A stretch of 5,400 bases of DNA. Source: Myxococcales bacterium (GTDB lineage: Bacteria; Myxococcota; Myxococcia; Myxococcales; Anaeromyxobacteraceae). The DNA lies in NCBI GenBank assembly GCA_021784995.1, contig JAJYHA010000167.1, positions 1-5,400 on the forward strand. Reading direction: 5' to 3'. The notes below the pieces were generated by a model. It worked only from the letters and a program-made list of their open reading frames with translations, did no database searches and was not told the origin of the DNA. How positions within the stretch are numbered: position 1 is the first letter of the stretch; every line of letters starts with the position of its first letter. Below, piece after piece: positions 1 to 4,980 of this stretch. The position numbers and the translations under genes were made by a program.

Positions 1-614
1 TAGGGGTTGCCGCTGTGGCTCACGATGAGCACCGCGCGATGGACGGCGTTCGCGTCGTAGGTGGTGCCGGCCGCGGCCGCGTTCTGGACGTTCTTGGCGA
101 ACTGGTAGGTGTAGGTGCCGTCGCCGTTGTCGGTGAGCACCGCGCCCGTGGTGGTGGGGCCCTCGACCGACGCGGTCGAGGTGGCGTTGGCCGCGATGTA
201 GCTCACCCAGGTGTCGTTCCCGCCGTTGGTGGCGACGACGAGCTTGAGGAGGGCGAACCTCATGTCGGCCGGCGCGACGTCCTTCACCGGCTGGCCGTTC
301 CAGTTGGTGATCGTGAAGCTGACGACCGGGTTCGCGGCGTTGGTGACGCCGGTGATGGTGGCGGTCATGTCGAGCGCCGCCAGCTGGTCCGGCGTCAGCG
401 CGTTGAAGTCCACCACGCCCGTGAGGGCCTGGCCGGCGGGACCGGTGGCGCCCGTCGCGCCGACCGCGCCCGTCGCGCCCGTGGCGCCCGTCGCGCCGAC
501 CGCGCCCGTCGCTCCGTCGCTACCGTTCGCGCCCTGGGGACCCCTGTCCCCAGAGCACGCCACCGCTGCCGACGCGACCAGCACCGCCAGCAAGCGGCCA
601 TTGATCTTGGTCAT
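1..614 (-). CDS. OmcA/MtrC-family outer-surface multiheme cytochrome-like lipoprotein, N-terminal part (runs off left edge)
   Basis: The frame from ATG 614 gives 204 complete residues and is cut by the window edge; the last two bases read TA, so the next codon is Tyr or a stop. Residues 1-19 are a signal peptide (basic start, then a hydrophobic stretch with LLAVLVAS) ending in AVAC, a lipobox-like site with Cys20. Residues 25-63 are a collagen-like run of 13 Gly-X-Y triplets. From about 64 on, the sequence has the pattern of the N-terminal beta domain of OmcA/MtrC decaheme cytochromes: LTPDQLAAL, ITGVT, PVVSFTITNWNGQPV, RFALLKLV, TNGG..TWVSYI, DNGDGTYTYQFAKNV and YDANAVHRA. That family carries electrons to extracellular metals from the outer surface. 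No CXXCH heme motif occurs in the visible part, as expected if the hemes are C-terminal, so heme binding is inferred. The start is supported by GGAG (624-627) nine bases upstream. Alternatively, if the edge codon is a stop, it is a short heme-free lipoprotein. Confidence 0.78.
   Translation of the reverse strand, partial: MTKINGRLLAVLVASAAVACSGDRGPQGANGSDGATGAVGATGATGATGAVGATGATGPAGQALTGVVDFNALTPDQLAALDMTATITGVTNAANPVVSFTITNWNGQPVKDVAPADMRFALLKLVVATNGGNDTWVSYIAANATSTASVEGPTTTGAVLTDNGDGTYTYQFAKNVQNAAAAGTTYDANAVHRAVLIVSHSGNP
426..542 (-). repeat. Collagen-like Gly-X-Y coding repeat containing a 36-bp tandem duplication
   Basis: This encodes residues 25-63 of the lipoprotein as 13 consecutive Gly-X-Y triplets, mostly GAT and GAV with GPQ and GPA at the ends. 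Inside it, 441-476 and 477-512 are two adjacent 36-bp copies differing at two positions (441 vs 477 and 444 vs 480), each encoding ATGAVGATGATG. Such linkers behind a lipobox are common in OmcA/MtrC-type proteins of metal reducers and probably act as a spacer between the lipid anchor and the folded domain. The near-identity of the copies points to a recent duplication and possible length variation between strains. Confidence 0.85.
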
Positions 615-670
615 GAAAGTTCACTCCGAGAGAGGGGCCTGCACCCGAACGTCGAGAGATGCGCACACTA

Positions 671-713
671 CCGCACTGGCCGTCACTTGCCAGGGTCGGG
701 CCAACGGGTGCGG
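671..713. repeat. Interrupted inverted repeat over the putative promoter
   Basis: CCGCAC (671-676) followed by TGGCC (677-681) pairs with GGCCA (699-703) and GTGCGG (708-713), leaving a 4-base bulge (704-707) and a 17-base loop. The repeat encloses the sigma-54-like box at 688-704. It could be an operator. As RNA it would lie mostly upstream of or across the predicted start site, so a leader structure is less likely. In DNA this GC-rich it may be chance. Confidence 0.3.
688..704 (-). promoter_or_regulatory. Candidate sigma-54 (-24/-12) promoter for the cytochrome-like gene
   Basis: On the minus strand the sequence reads TTGGCCCGACCCTGGCA, against the sigma-54 consensus YTGGCACG-N4-TTGCW. The invariant GG and GC are exactly 10 bases apart, and 11 of 13 specified positions match (mismatches: A to C in the -24 half, T to G in the -12 half). 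It would start transcription near 677, giving a leader of about 63 bases before the ATG at 614. Myxobacteria use many sigma-54 promoters with enhancer-binding regulators. The match was found by eye in GC-rich DNA, so chance is a real possibility. Confidence 0.35.
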
Positions 714-808
714 CAGGTTGACGCGCATCGACCGCGCGGCGCAACCCGTCCGCGCGTGGATGAAATGGACGTAATTCCACCAGTTGTGAAATGGGCCCGA
801 CCGGCGAG

Positions 809-826
809 GGCACCGCTTGCGGTGCC
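809..826. promoter_or_regulatory. 18-bp inverted repeat, possible enhancer-binding (NtrC-type) regulator site
   Basis: GGCACCGC (809-816) and GCGGTGCC (819-826) are perfect inverted arms around a 2-base centre. The outer pattern GCACC-N6-GGTGC resembles the NtrC operator pattern (GCAC ... GGTGC) but is one base wider. It lies roughly 130-150 bp upstream of the start predicted from the sigma-54-like box, a usual distance for an enhancer site. No run of T follows on either strand, so it does not look like a terminator. The link to a regulator is inference. Confidence 0.35.
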
Positions 827-897
827 TGGTTGCGCAAGATTTTCGTCCCCACGCAAATATCGGCACCCTTCGTGGCATTTGACACACCAGCCCTGGA

Positions 898-932
898 GAA
901 AAAGGAAGGGCTCGTCGGTTGACGAGCCCTTC
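898..932 (-). terminator. Intrinsic (Rho-independent) terminator, leftward transcription
   Basis: AAGGGCTCGTC (906-916) and GACGAGCCCTT (921-931) form a perfect 11-bp stem with a 4-base loop. Reading the minus strand, the stem is followed by CC and then five T (from plus-strand AAAAA at 899-903). The plus-strand side is C-rich, with no T tract, so the terminator acts on leftward transcripts only. It lies about 400 bases beyond the fadJ stop codon and about 290 bases before the cytochrome-like gene. It therefore separates the two leftward units, ending either the fad transcript or a separate RNA made from 933-1338. Confidence 0.85.
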
Positions 933-1338
933 AACCCCCACCCCCTCGGTAAGGAGCTCGCTCGGAACGGATCGGCCGCCTTTCTCTCGCGCCCCTCAGA
1001 GCGAGAGGGCCGCTGCGAACCAGCCCGGACGAGCGCAGGTTCTCCCTGCGAGCGGCGGGCCAGATCCCGGCCGCCCGGGGCACGGGAAGGCGGATGCCTT
1101 CGGAACTCTCGGTGAATGGCCCCAACCCCTCCGTCCGACACAGGAAATCACGGATGCGACACGGAGGTGCAGCGACCGAACCCGGTTGCGGTCGCCCTGG
1201 CCTGGGGCGCGCGCGGTGGGTCTTTTCACGCGCCTCCGCGGGATTTGGCCCACGACGCGACACACCACCGCAGGCAAGCCGGCGCCTCCGCGACCGGCGA
1301 GGGAACGGGCCGCGAAAGCTGGCACGGGGGTCGGGCGT
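933..1338 (-). other. Hairpin-rich gene-free stretch between fadJ and the terminator; possible structured RNA or long 3' UTR
   Basis: No frame in this 406-base stretch resembles a known protein; overlapping frames on both strands are arginine- and proline-rich, as GC-rich noncoding DNA gives. It contains several perfect short hairpins: CTCTCGC/GCGAGAG (984-990/1001-1007) with an outer CGGCC/GGCCG (973-977/1008-1012), CGCAGG/CCTGCG (1034-1039/1045-1050), GAAGGC/GCCTTC (1086-1091/1096-1101) and GCGACCG/CGGTCGC (1172-1178/1189-1195). An 11-base direct repeat GCGCCTCCGCG occurs at 1230-1240 and 1282-1292. On the minus strand the stretch ends in the strong terminator. I looked for tRNA, SRP RNA, RNase P and tmRNA hallmarks and saw none. 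No clear internal promoter is visible, so a fadJ 3' UTR is as likely as an independent RNA. Confidence 0.4.
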
Positions 1339-3507
1339 CTACGGGTGGAAGCGAGCGCCGGTGCGTGCGTGCTCGACGAGGAGCGGCGCCGGCTCGAAGC
1401 GCTCGCCGAACCGGTCGTGCCACCGCTCGACGCGATCGAGGAGCTGCCGGGCGCCGATCGCGTCGGCGTGGCGGAAGGGGCCGCCCAGGAACGGAGGGAA
1501 GCCGAGGCCGAAGACGGCGCCGACGTCGCCGTCGCGCGCGCTCCGCAGGATGCCGTCGCCCAGGCAGCGGATCGCCTCGTTCACCATCTGGAGCACCACG
1601 CGGTCGGCGATCTCGTCGCGGTTCACCCGCTTGCGCGCGCGGCCGCCCGGGAGGAGGTCGTAGACGCTCCGGTCGACCTCCTTCCGCTTTCCACCGTAGG
1701 TGTAGAAGCCCTTCCGCGCCTTGCGCCCCAGCCGGCCCGCGGCCACCAGCGCCTCGAGCCCCTTCGGCGGCGCCATCCGCTCGCCGAAGGCCTCGTGCAG
1801 GATCTTCCCCACCTTGGCGCCCACGTCGATGCCCACCTCGTCCATGAGCACGATGGGCCCCACCGGCATGCCGAAGGCGGTGAGCGCGCCGTCGACGTCC
1901 TCGATGGACGCCCCCTCGAGCAGGATCTCCGCCGCCTCGTTCAGGTAGGGCGCCAGGATGCGGCTCGTGTAGAAGCCCGGGCCGTCGTGGACCACGATCA
2001 CCGTCTTGCCCTGCCGCTTGCCGAGCGCCACCGCGGTGGCCGTCGCCTCGGACGCCGTCCGCGGCGTGACGATCACCTCGAGGAGCGGCATCTTCTGCAC
2101 CGGCGAGAAGTAGTGCATGCCGAGCACCCCCTCCGGCCGCGCCGCGGCCTCGGCGATGCTGCCGATGGGGATGGAGGAGGTGTTGGAGGCGAAGATGCCC
2201 CGCGGGTTCACCTGCTCGAAGGCGCGCAGCATCTCCCGCTTCAGGGACAGGTCCTCGAAGACCGCCTCGACGAGGAGGTCCACCCGCTCGAAGCCCGACC
2301 AGTCGGTGGTGGCGGTGAGCCGCCGGACCGTGGCGTCGCGCTCCAGCCGGTCGACGGAGCGCCGCCGCAGGCGCTCGTCGGCCAGGCCGGCCACGGTCGC
2401 GAGCGCCCGCGCCGCGCTCGCGTCGTCGCGCTCGCGGATCCGCACCGGCAGGCCGGCCGACGCGGTGACGAAGGCGATGCCCGCCCCCATGAGGCCGCCG
2501 CCCAGCACGCCCACGGCGGCCACCTCGCGCGCCTTCACCGAGGGGTCGTCCACCCCGGTGTCCCGCTTCAGCGCCGTGGTCGCGAAGAAGATGCCGACCA
2601 GGTTGCGCGACGCGTCGGAGACGGCCAGCTCGCCGAAGAGGCGCGCCTCCCGCTCCAGGCCGCGCTCCATCCCCTTGTCGTAGCCGCAGCGCACCGCCTC
2701 CAGCGCCCGCTCGGGCGCGGGGTAGTGGCCGCGCGTCTTGCGGAGCAGGGCCCGGCGGGCCTCGCGGAAGAGCACCGCCCGGCCCAGCGCGTTCTCCTCC
2801 AGCGCGAGCCGCTGCGCTCCCAGGCCCTCCCGGCGCAGGCGCCCCACCACCCCCGGCGCTGCGCGGCGGAGTTCCCCGTCGGCCAGCGCGCGCGCCCGGC
2901 GCCGCGCCACGTCGAGCAGGATGGGCGCGGGCACGACCTCGTCCACCAGCCCCAGGCGGCGCGCACGGGCCGCCCGCACCGACTTCCCGGCCAGGATCAG
3001 GTCGAGCGCGGAGGCGATCCCGATCCGGCGCGGCAGGCGCTGCGTCCCCCCCCCTCCGGGCAGCAGCCCGAGCTGCACCTCGGGCAGGCCGAGCTGGGTC
3101 CGGCGGTCGTCGCTGGCCACGCGCCAGTGGCAGGCCAGCGCCAGCTCCAGCCCGCCCCCCAGGCAGGCGCCGTCGACGGCGACCACCACCGGCTTGGGGA
3201 AGCGCTCCACGGCGTCGAGGCCCCGCTGCAACCGCCGGGAGAGGCCCTCCGCCTCCGCCGCGCTGCGCGCGCCCTGGATGACCTCGATCTTCGCGCCGGC
3301 CACGAAGCCGCCCGGCTTCCCGCTCGCGATCACCACCGCCCGGACCGCGCGGTCCGCCTCCAGCGCGCGGAGCGCCGCCTGGAGCTCGTCGCCCACCTCG
3401 GGCGAGAGCGTGTTCACGGGCTCGCCCGGCACGTCGAGGAGGCAGGTGGCGACGCCCTCCGCCACGGTGACGCGGAAGCTCCGGCCCATCGTCTCGGCGG
3501 GCATCAT
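1339..3507 (-). CDS. fadJ: Fatty acid oxidation complex alpha subunit: enoyl-CoA hydratase / 3-hydroxyacyl-CoA dehydrogenase
   Basis: This 722-residue cytosolic enzyme (E. coli FadJ has 714) hydrates trans-2-enoyl-CoA and oxidises the 3-hydroxyacyl-CoA with NAD. Residues about 10-200 are the crotonase domain: GACLGGGLELALACH with catalytic Glu121, and GLPEVQLGLLPGGGGTQRLPR with catalytic Glu143. Residues about 327-510 are the NAD-binding dehydrogenase domain: VGVLGGGLMGAGI (GxGxxG, Gly336-Gly341), SNTSS (441-445), catalytic His465 in MHYFSPV and Glu477 in LLEVI. DGPGFYTSRIL (508-518) opens the C-terminal dehydrogenase domains. The motif usually FxAGAD reads FVAGAK (Lys73). Several motifs resemble the mitochondrial alpha subunit and FadJ more than FadB. 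GAGGAG (3514-3519), six bases before the first of two tandem ATG codons, decides the start. The gene follows fadI by 17 bases, so the two are surely cotranscribed. No terminator directly follows the stop. Confidence 0.95.
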   Translation of the reverse strand: MMPAETMGRSFRVTVAEGVATCLLDVPGEPVNTLSPEVGDELQAALRALEADRAVRAVVIASGKPGGFVAGAKIEVIQGARSAAEAEGLSRRLQRGLDAVERFPKPVVVAVDGACLGGGLELALACHWRVASDDRRTQLGLPEVQLGLLPGGGGTQRLPRRIGIASALDLILAGKSVRAARARRLGLVDEVVPAPILLDVARRRARALADGELRRAAPGVVGRLRREGLGAQRLALEENALGRAVLFREARRALLRKTRGHYPAPERALEAVRCGYDKGMERGLEREARLFGELAVSDASRNLVGIFFATTALKRDTGVDDPSVKAREVAAVGVLGGGLMGAGIAFVTASAGLPVRIRERDDASAARALATVAGLADERLRRRSVDRLERDATVRRLTATTDWSGFERVDLLVEAVFEDLSLKREMLRAFEQVNPRGIFASNTSSIPIGSIAEAAARPEGVLGMHYFSPVQKMPLLEVIVTPRTASEATATAVALGKRQGKTVIVVHDGPGFYTSRILAPYLNEAAEILLEGASIEDVDGALTAFGMPVGPIVLMDEVGIDVGAKVGKILHEAFGERMAPPKGLEALVAAGRLGRKARKGFYTYGGKRKEVDRSVYDLLPGGRARKRVNRDEIADRVVLQMVNEAIRCLGDGILRSARDGDVGAVFGLGFPPFLGGPFRHADAIGARQLLDRVERWHDRFGERFEPAPLLVEHARTGARFHP

Positions 3508-3513
3508 GGCGAT

Positions 3514-3519
3514 CTCCTC
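3514..3519 (-). promoter_or_regulatory. fadJ ribosome binding site
   Basis: Minus strand GAGGAG lies six bases before the ATG at 3507, inside the 17-base gap after the fadI stop. It favours the first of two adjacent ATG codons over the second (3504) and over the later ATG at 3489. Confidence 0.8.
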
Positions 3520-3524
3520 GCGGG

Positions 3525-4844
3525 TCAGGCGGCGACGTCGGGGCCGTCGAGCACCAGGGCGGCGCCGATCGCGCCGGCCGCGCAGACCGTGAGCAGCGCG
3601 TGCGCCCCCCCGCGCCGCGCCAGCTCGCGCAGCGTCTGGGTGATCATGCGCGCCCCCGTGGCGGCGAAGGGGTGCCCCAGCGCGATGGAGCCGCCGTTCA
3701 CGTTCAGCCGCGCCGGGTCCACCTCGCCCAGCGGCTCGCTCCGGCCCAGCTTCTCCTGCGCGAAGCGGCGCGAGGCGAAGGCCTGCAGGTTGGAGAGCAC
3801 CTGCGCCGCGAAGGCCTCGTGCATGTCGACGAGATCGACGTCCTGGAGCCGGAGCCCGGCGCGGTCGAGCGCCACCGGCGCCGCGTAGGCCGGGCCCTGC
3901 AGGAGCTGGTCGGCCGGGTCGAGCGCCGCGTAGGCGTGGGCCCGCACGAAGCCGAGGGGGCGGAGCCCGAGCGCCCTCGCCTTCTCCTCCGCCACCAGCA
4001 CCACGGCCGCCGCCCCGTCGGTGAGCGGCGACGCGTTGCCGGCCGTCACGGTGCCGTGACGGCGGTCGAAGGCCGCGGGCAGGCGCGCGAGCGCCTCCGG
4101 GCTGGCGTCGTCGCGCACGACCCCATCCCGGGCGGCCACGCGATCGAAGCGGGGCGGCACCGGGACGTGCATCACCTCGCCCTCGAAGCGCCCGGCGCGC
4201 CAGGCGTCCGCCGCCTTGCGGTGGCTCCCGAGGGCGAACTCGTCCTGCGCGGCGCGCGCGATGCCGTTCTGCTGGGCCATGCGCTCGGCGCTCTCGCCCA
4301 TGGTGAGGCCGGTGGTCGGCTCCTTCAGCGCGGGCGGCACCGGGGCGAGGTCGCGCGCCGCGAGGCCGCCGAAGGCGCGCACCTTCTCCAGCGCGCTCCG
4401 CGCGCGGGAGGCCTTCACGAGCGCCTGGGCCAGCTTGCGCGAGGCGAAGATGGGGGCGTCGGAGAGCGACTCGGCGCCCCCGGCCAGCACCACGTCGGCG
4501 TGGCCGAGGGCGATCTGGTCGGCGGCGTCGGTGGCGGCCTGGATGGAGGTGGCGCAGGCGCGGGCGACGGTGTGGGCCTGGACCGACTTCGGCAGTTGGC
4601 TCCGCAGCACCACCTCGCGCGCCGCCAGCGTGACGAGCGGCGAGGGGATCACCTGCCCGAACACCACCGCGTCGTACTCGGCCGGCGCGAGGCCGGCCCG
4701 CGCCACCAGCTCGTTCACCACGATGGCGCCCAGGTCCACCGCCGAGAGCGCCGCGAACTCGCCGCCCGATTTCACGAACGGTGTGCGAAGCCCGGCCACG
4801 ACGGCTGCACGGCGTCCGGTCCTGGAGGCTCCGCTGGTCACCAT
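3525..4844 (-). CDS. fadI: Acetyl-CoA acyltransferase (3-ketoacyl-CoA thiolase), fatty acid oxidation beta subunit
   Basis: This is a 439-residue thiolase (E. coli FadI has 436). It cleaves 3-ketoacyl-CoA with CoA to acetyl-CoA and a chain two carbons shorter, the last step of each beta-oxidation round. The nucleophile is Cys97 in HTVARACATSIQA. The other active-site elements are MHEAFA (His342), NGGSIALGHPFAATGAR (His391) and the C-terminal TVCAAGAIGAAL (Cys421, the acid/base cysteine). TVTAGNASPLTDGAAAVVL (265-283) is the thiolase core and has the PLTDGA form seen in FadI and the mitochondrial beta subunit rather than the usual FadA or PhaA form. The frame is open back to a TTG at 4871, but ATG 4844 has GGGAG five bases upstream and gives the family length. 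It is first in the fadI-fadJ operon, as in E. coli, and its product should assemble with FadJ. Confidence 0.95.
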   Translation of the reverse strand: MVTSGASRTGRRAAVVAGLRTPFVKSGGEFAALSAVDLGAIVVNELVARAGLAPAEYDAVVFGQVIPSPLVTLAAREVVLRSQLPKSVQAHTVARACATSIQAATDAADQIALGHADVVLAGGAESLSDAPIFASRKLAQALVKASRARSALEKVRAFGGLAARDLAPVPPALKEPTTGLTMGESAERMAQQNGIARAAQDEFALGSHRKAADAWRAGRFEGEVMHVPVPPRFDRVAARDGVVRDDASPEALARLPAAFDRRHGTVTAGNASPLTDGAAAVVLVAEEKARALGLRPLGFVRAHAYAALDPADQLLQGPAYAAPVALDRAGLRLQDVDLVDMHEAFAAQVLSNLQAFASRRFAQEKLGRSEPLGEVDPARLNVNGGSIALGHPFAATGARMITQTLRELARRGGAHALLTVCAAGAIGAALVLDGPDVAA

Positions 4845-4849
4845 GGGGG

Positions 4850-4854
4850 CTCCC
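4850..4854 (-). promoter_or_regulatory. fadI ribosome binding site
   Basis: Minus strand GGGAG lies five bases before the ATG at 4844. The in-frame TTG at 4871 has no such sequence in front of it, so this site decides the start. Confidence 0.75.
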
Positions 4855-4888
4855 GTTGATTTCCGAGTCAAATGGAAGAGCTGCCTGC

Positions 4889-4917
4889 CATCTAGCCCCT
4901 TCGACGCACAGCGTCAA
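4889..4917 (-). promoter_or_regulatory. Candidate sigma-70 type promoter for fadI-fadJ
   Basis: On the minus strand TTGACG (4912-4917) is followed after exactly 17 bases by TAGATG (4889-4894). The -35 box matches consensus at five of six positions; the -10 box matches TATAAT at three of six, which is common in GC-rich genomes. Transcription would start near 4882, leaving a leader of about 38 bases before the fadI ATG. The in-frame TTG at 4871 would lie only about 11 bases into this transcript, which again favours ATG 4844. I see no matching promoter for the divergent rightward gene. Confidence 0.5.
4903..4915. promoter_or_regulatory. Palindrome overlapping the fadI -35 box, possible operator
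   Basis: GACGC (4903-4907) and GCGTC (4911-4915) are perfect inverted arms around ACA. The element fills the promoter-side part of the spacer and four bases of the candidate -35 box, where a repressor would block RNA polymerase. Its sequence does not resemble the FadR or PsrA sites I know of. The arms are only five bases, so this is tentative. Confidence 0.3.
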
Positions 4918-4933
4918 GCAGCGGAGCGGGGCG

Positions 4934-4957
4934 CCCGGCCGGCTTGCGCCGACCGGG
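4934..4957. repeat. Inverted repeat just upstream of the hemerythrin gene
   Basis: CCCGG-C-CGGC (4934-4943) and GCCG-A-CCGGG (4948-4957) pair over ten positions with one C-A mismatch around the loop TTGC. It ends six bases before the putative ribosome binding site of the rightward gene. In a rightward transcript it could form a hairpin near the translation start; as DNA it could be an operator shared by both divergent genes. Confidence 0.4.
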
Positions 4958-4962
4958 GGCAT

Positions 4963-4969
4963 GGGGGAG
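4963..4969 (+). promoter_or_regulatory. Putative ribosome binding site of the hemerythrin gene
   Basis: GGGGGAG ends 11 bases before the ATG at 4981, slightly further than ideal. An out-of-frame ATG at 4971 lies between. The in-frame ATG at 5005 has no comparable sequence before it, so 4981 is preferred. Confidence 0.4.
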
Positions 4970-4980
4970 CATGGCCTCCG

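Larger units (their letters stand above)
615..897 (-). other. Gene-free upstream region of the cytochrome-like gene
   Basis: No coding frame here looks real on either strand. The stretch lies between an intrinsic terminator and the start of the lipoprotein gene, so it should hold that gene's promoter and leader. Visible elements are a sigma-54-like box (688-704), an inverted repeat over it (671-713), a near-perfect dyad (809-826), the 8-bp palindrome TTGCGCAA (830-837), and a direct repeat TGAAATGG at 761-768 and 787-794, 26 bp apart. The 760-800 part is noticeably richer in A and T than its surroundings. I found no convincing sigma-70 -35/-10 pair for the leftward gene. Confidence 0.55.

Noticed and set aside
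426..542. CRISPR-like short repeats
   Set aside because: The repeats are contiguous, in frame, have no spacers and encode Gly-X-Y triplets.
841..888. Possible c-di-GMP or cGAMP (GEMM) riboswitch in the leader of the cytochrome-like gene, suggested by a GGGACGAAAA-like string
   Set aside because: Such riboswitches do precede cytochrome genes in Geobacter, but the GCAAACC and GGGACGCAAAGCC core strings and the P3 stem are not present here.
15..1115. A 366-codon plus-strand frame opposite the lipoprotein gene
   Set aside because: It is Arg/Gly/Val-rich and antisense to the lipoprotein and its control region, and it runs across the terminator; no family features.
683..1141. A minus-strand frame containing CVKCH, a heme-binding motif (872-886), in the gap between fadJ and the cytochrome-like gene
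   Set aside because: The frame passes straight through the intrinsic terminator at 898-932, has only one such motif, no signal peptide and no ribosome binding site that I can see, and the rest looks like random GC-rich translation.
919..3888. A 989-codon plus-strand frame opposite fadJ and the end of fadI
   Set aside because: It is rich in Arg, His, Ala and Pro without recognisable domains and lies antisense to two genes with complete catalytic motifs. In DNA this GC-rich, stop codons are rare in antisense frames.
3600..4859. A 419-codon plus-strand frame opposite fadI
   Set aside because: It lies wholly antisense to an intact thiolase, is Arg/His/Gly-rich and shows no family motif.
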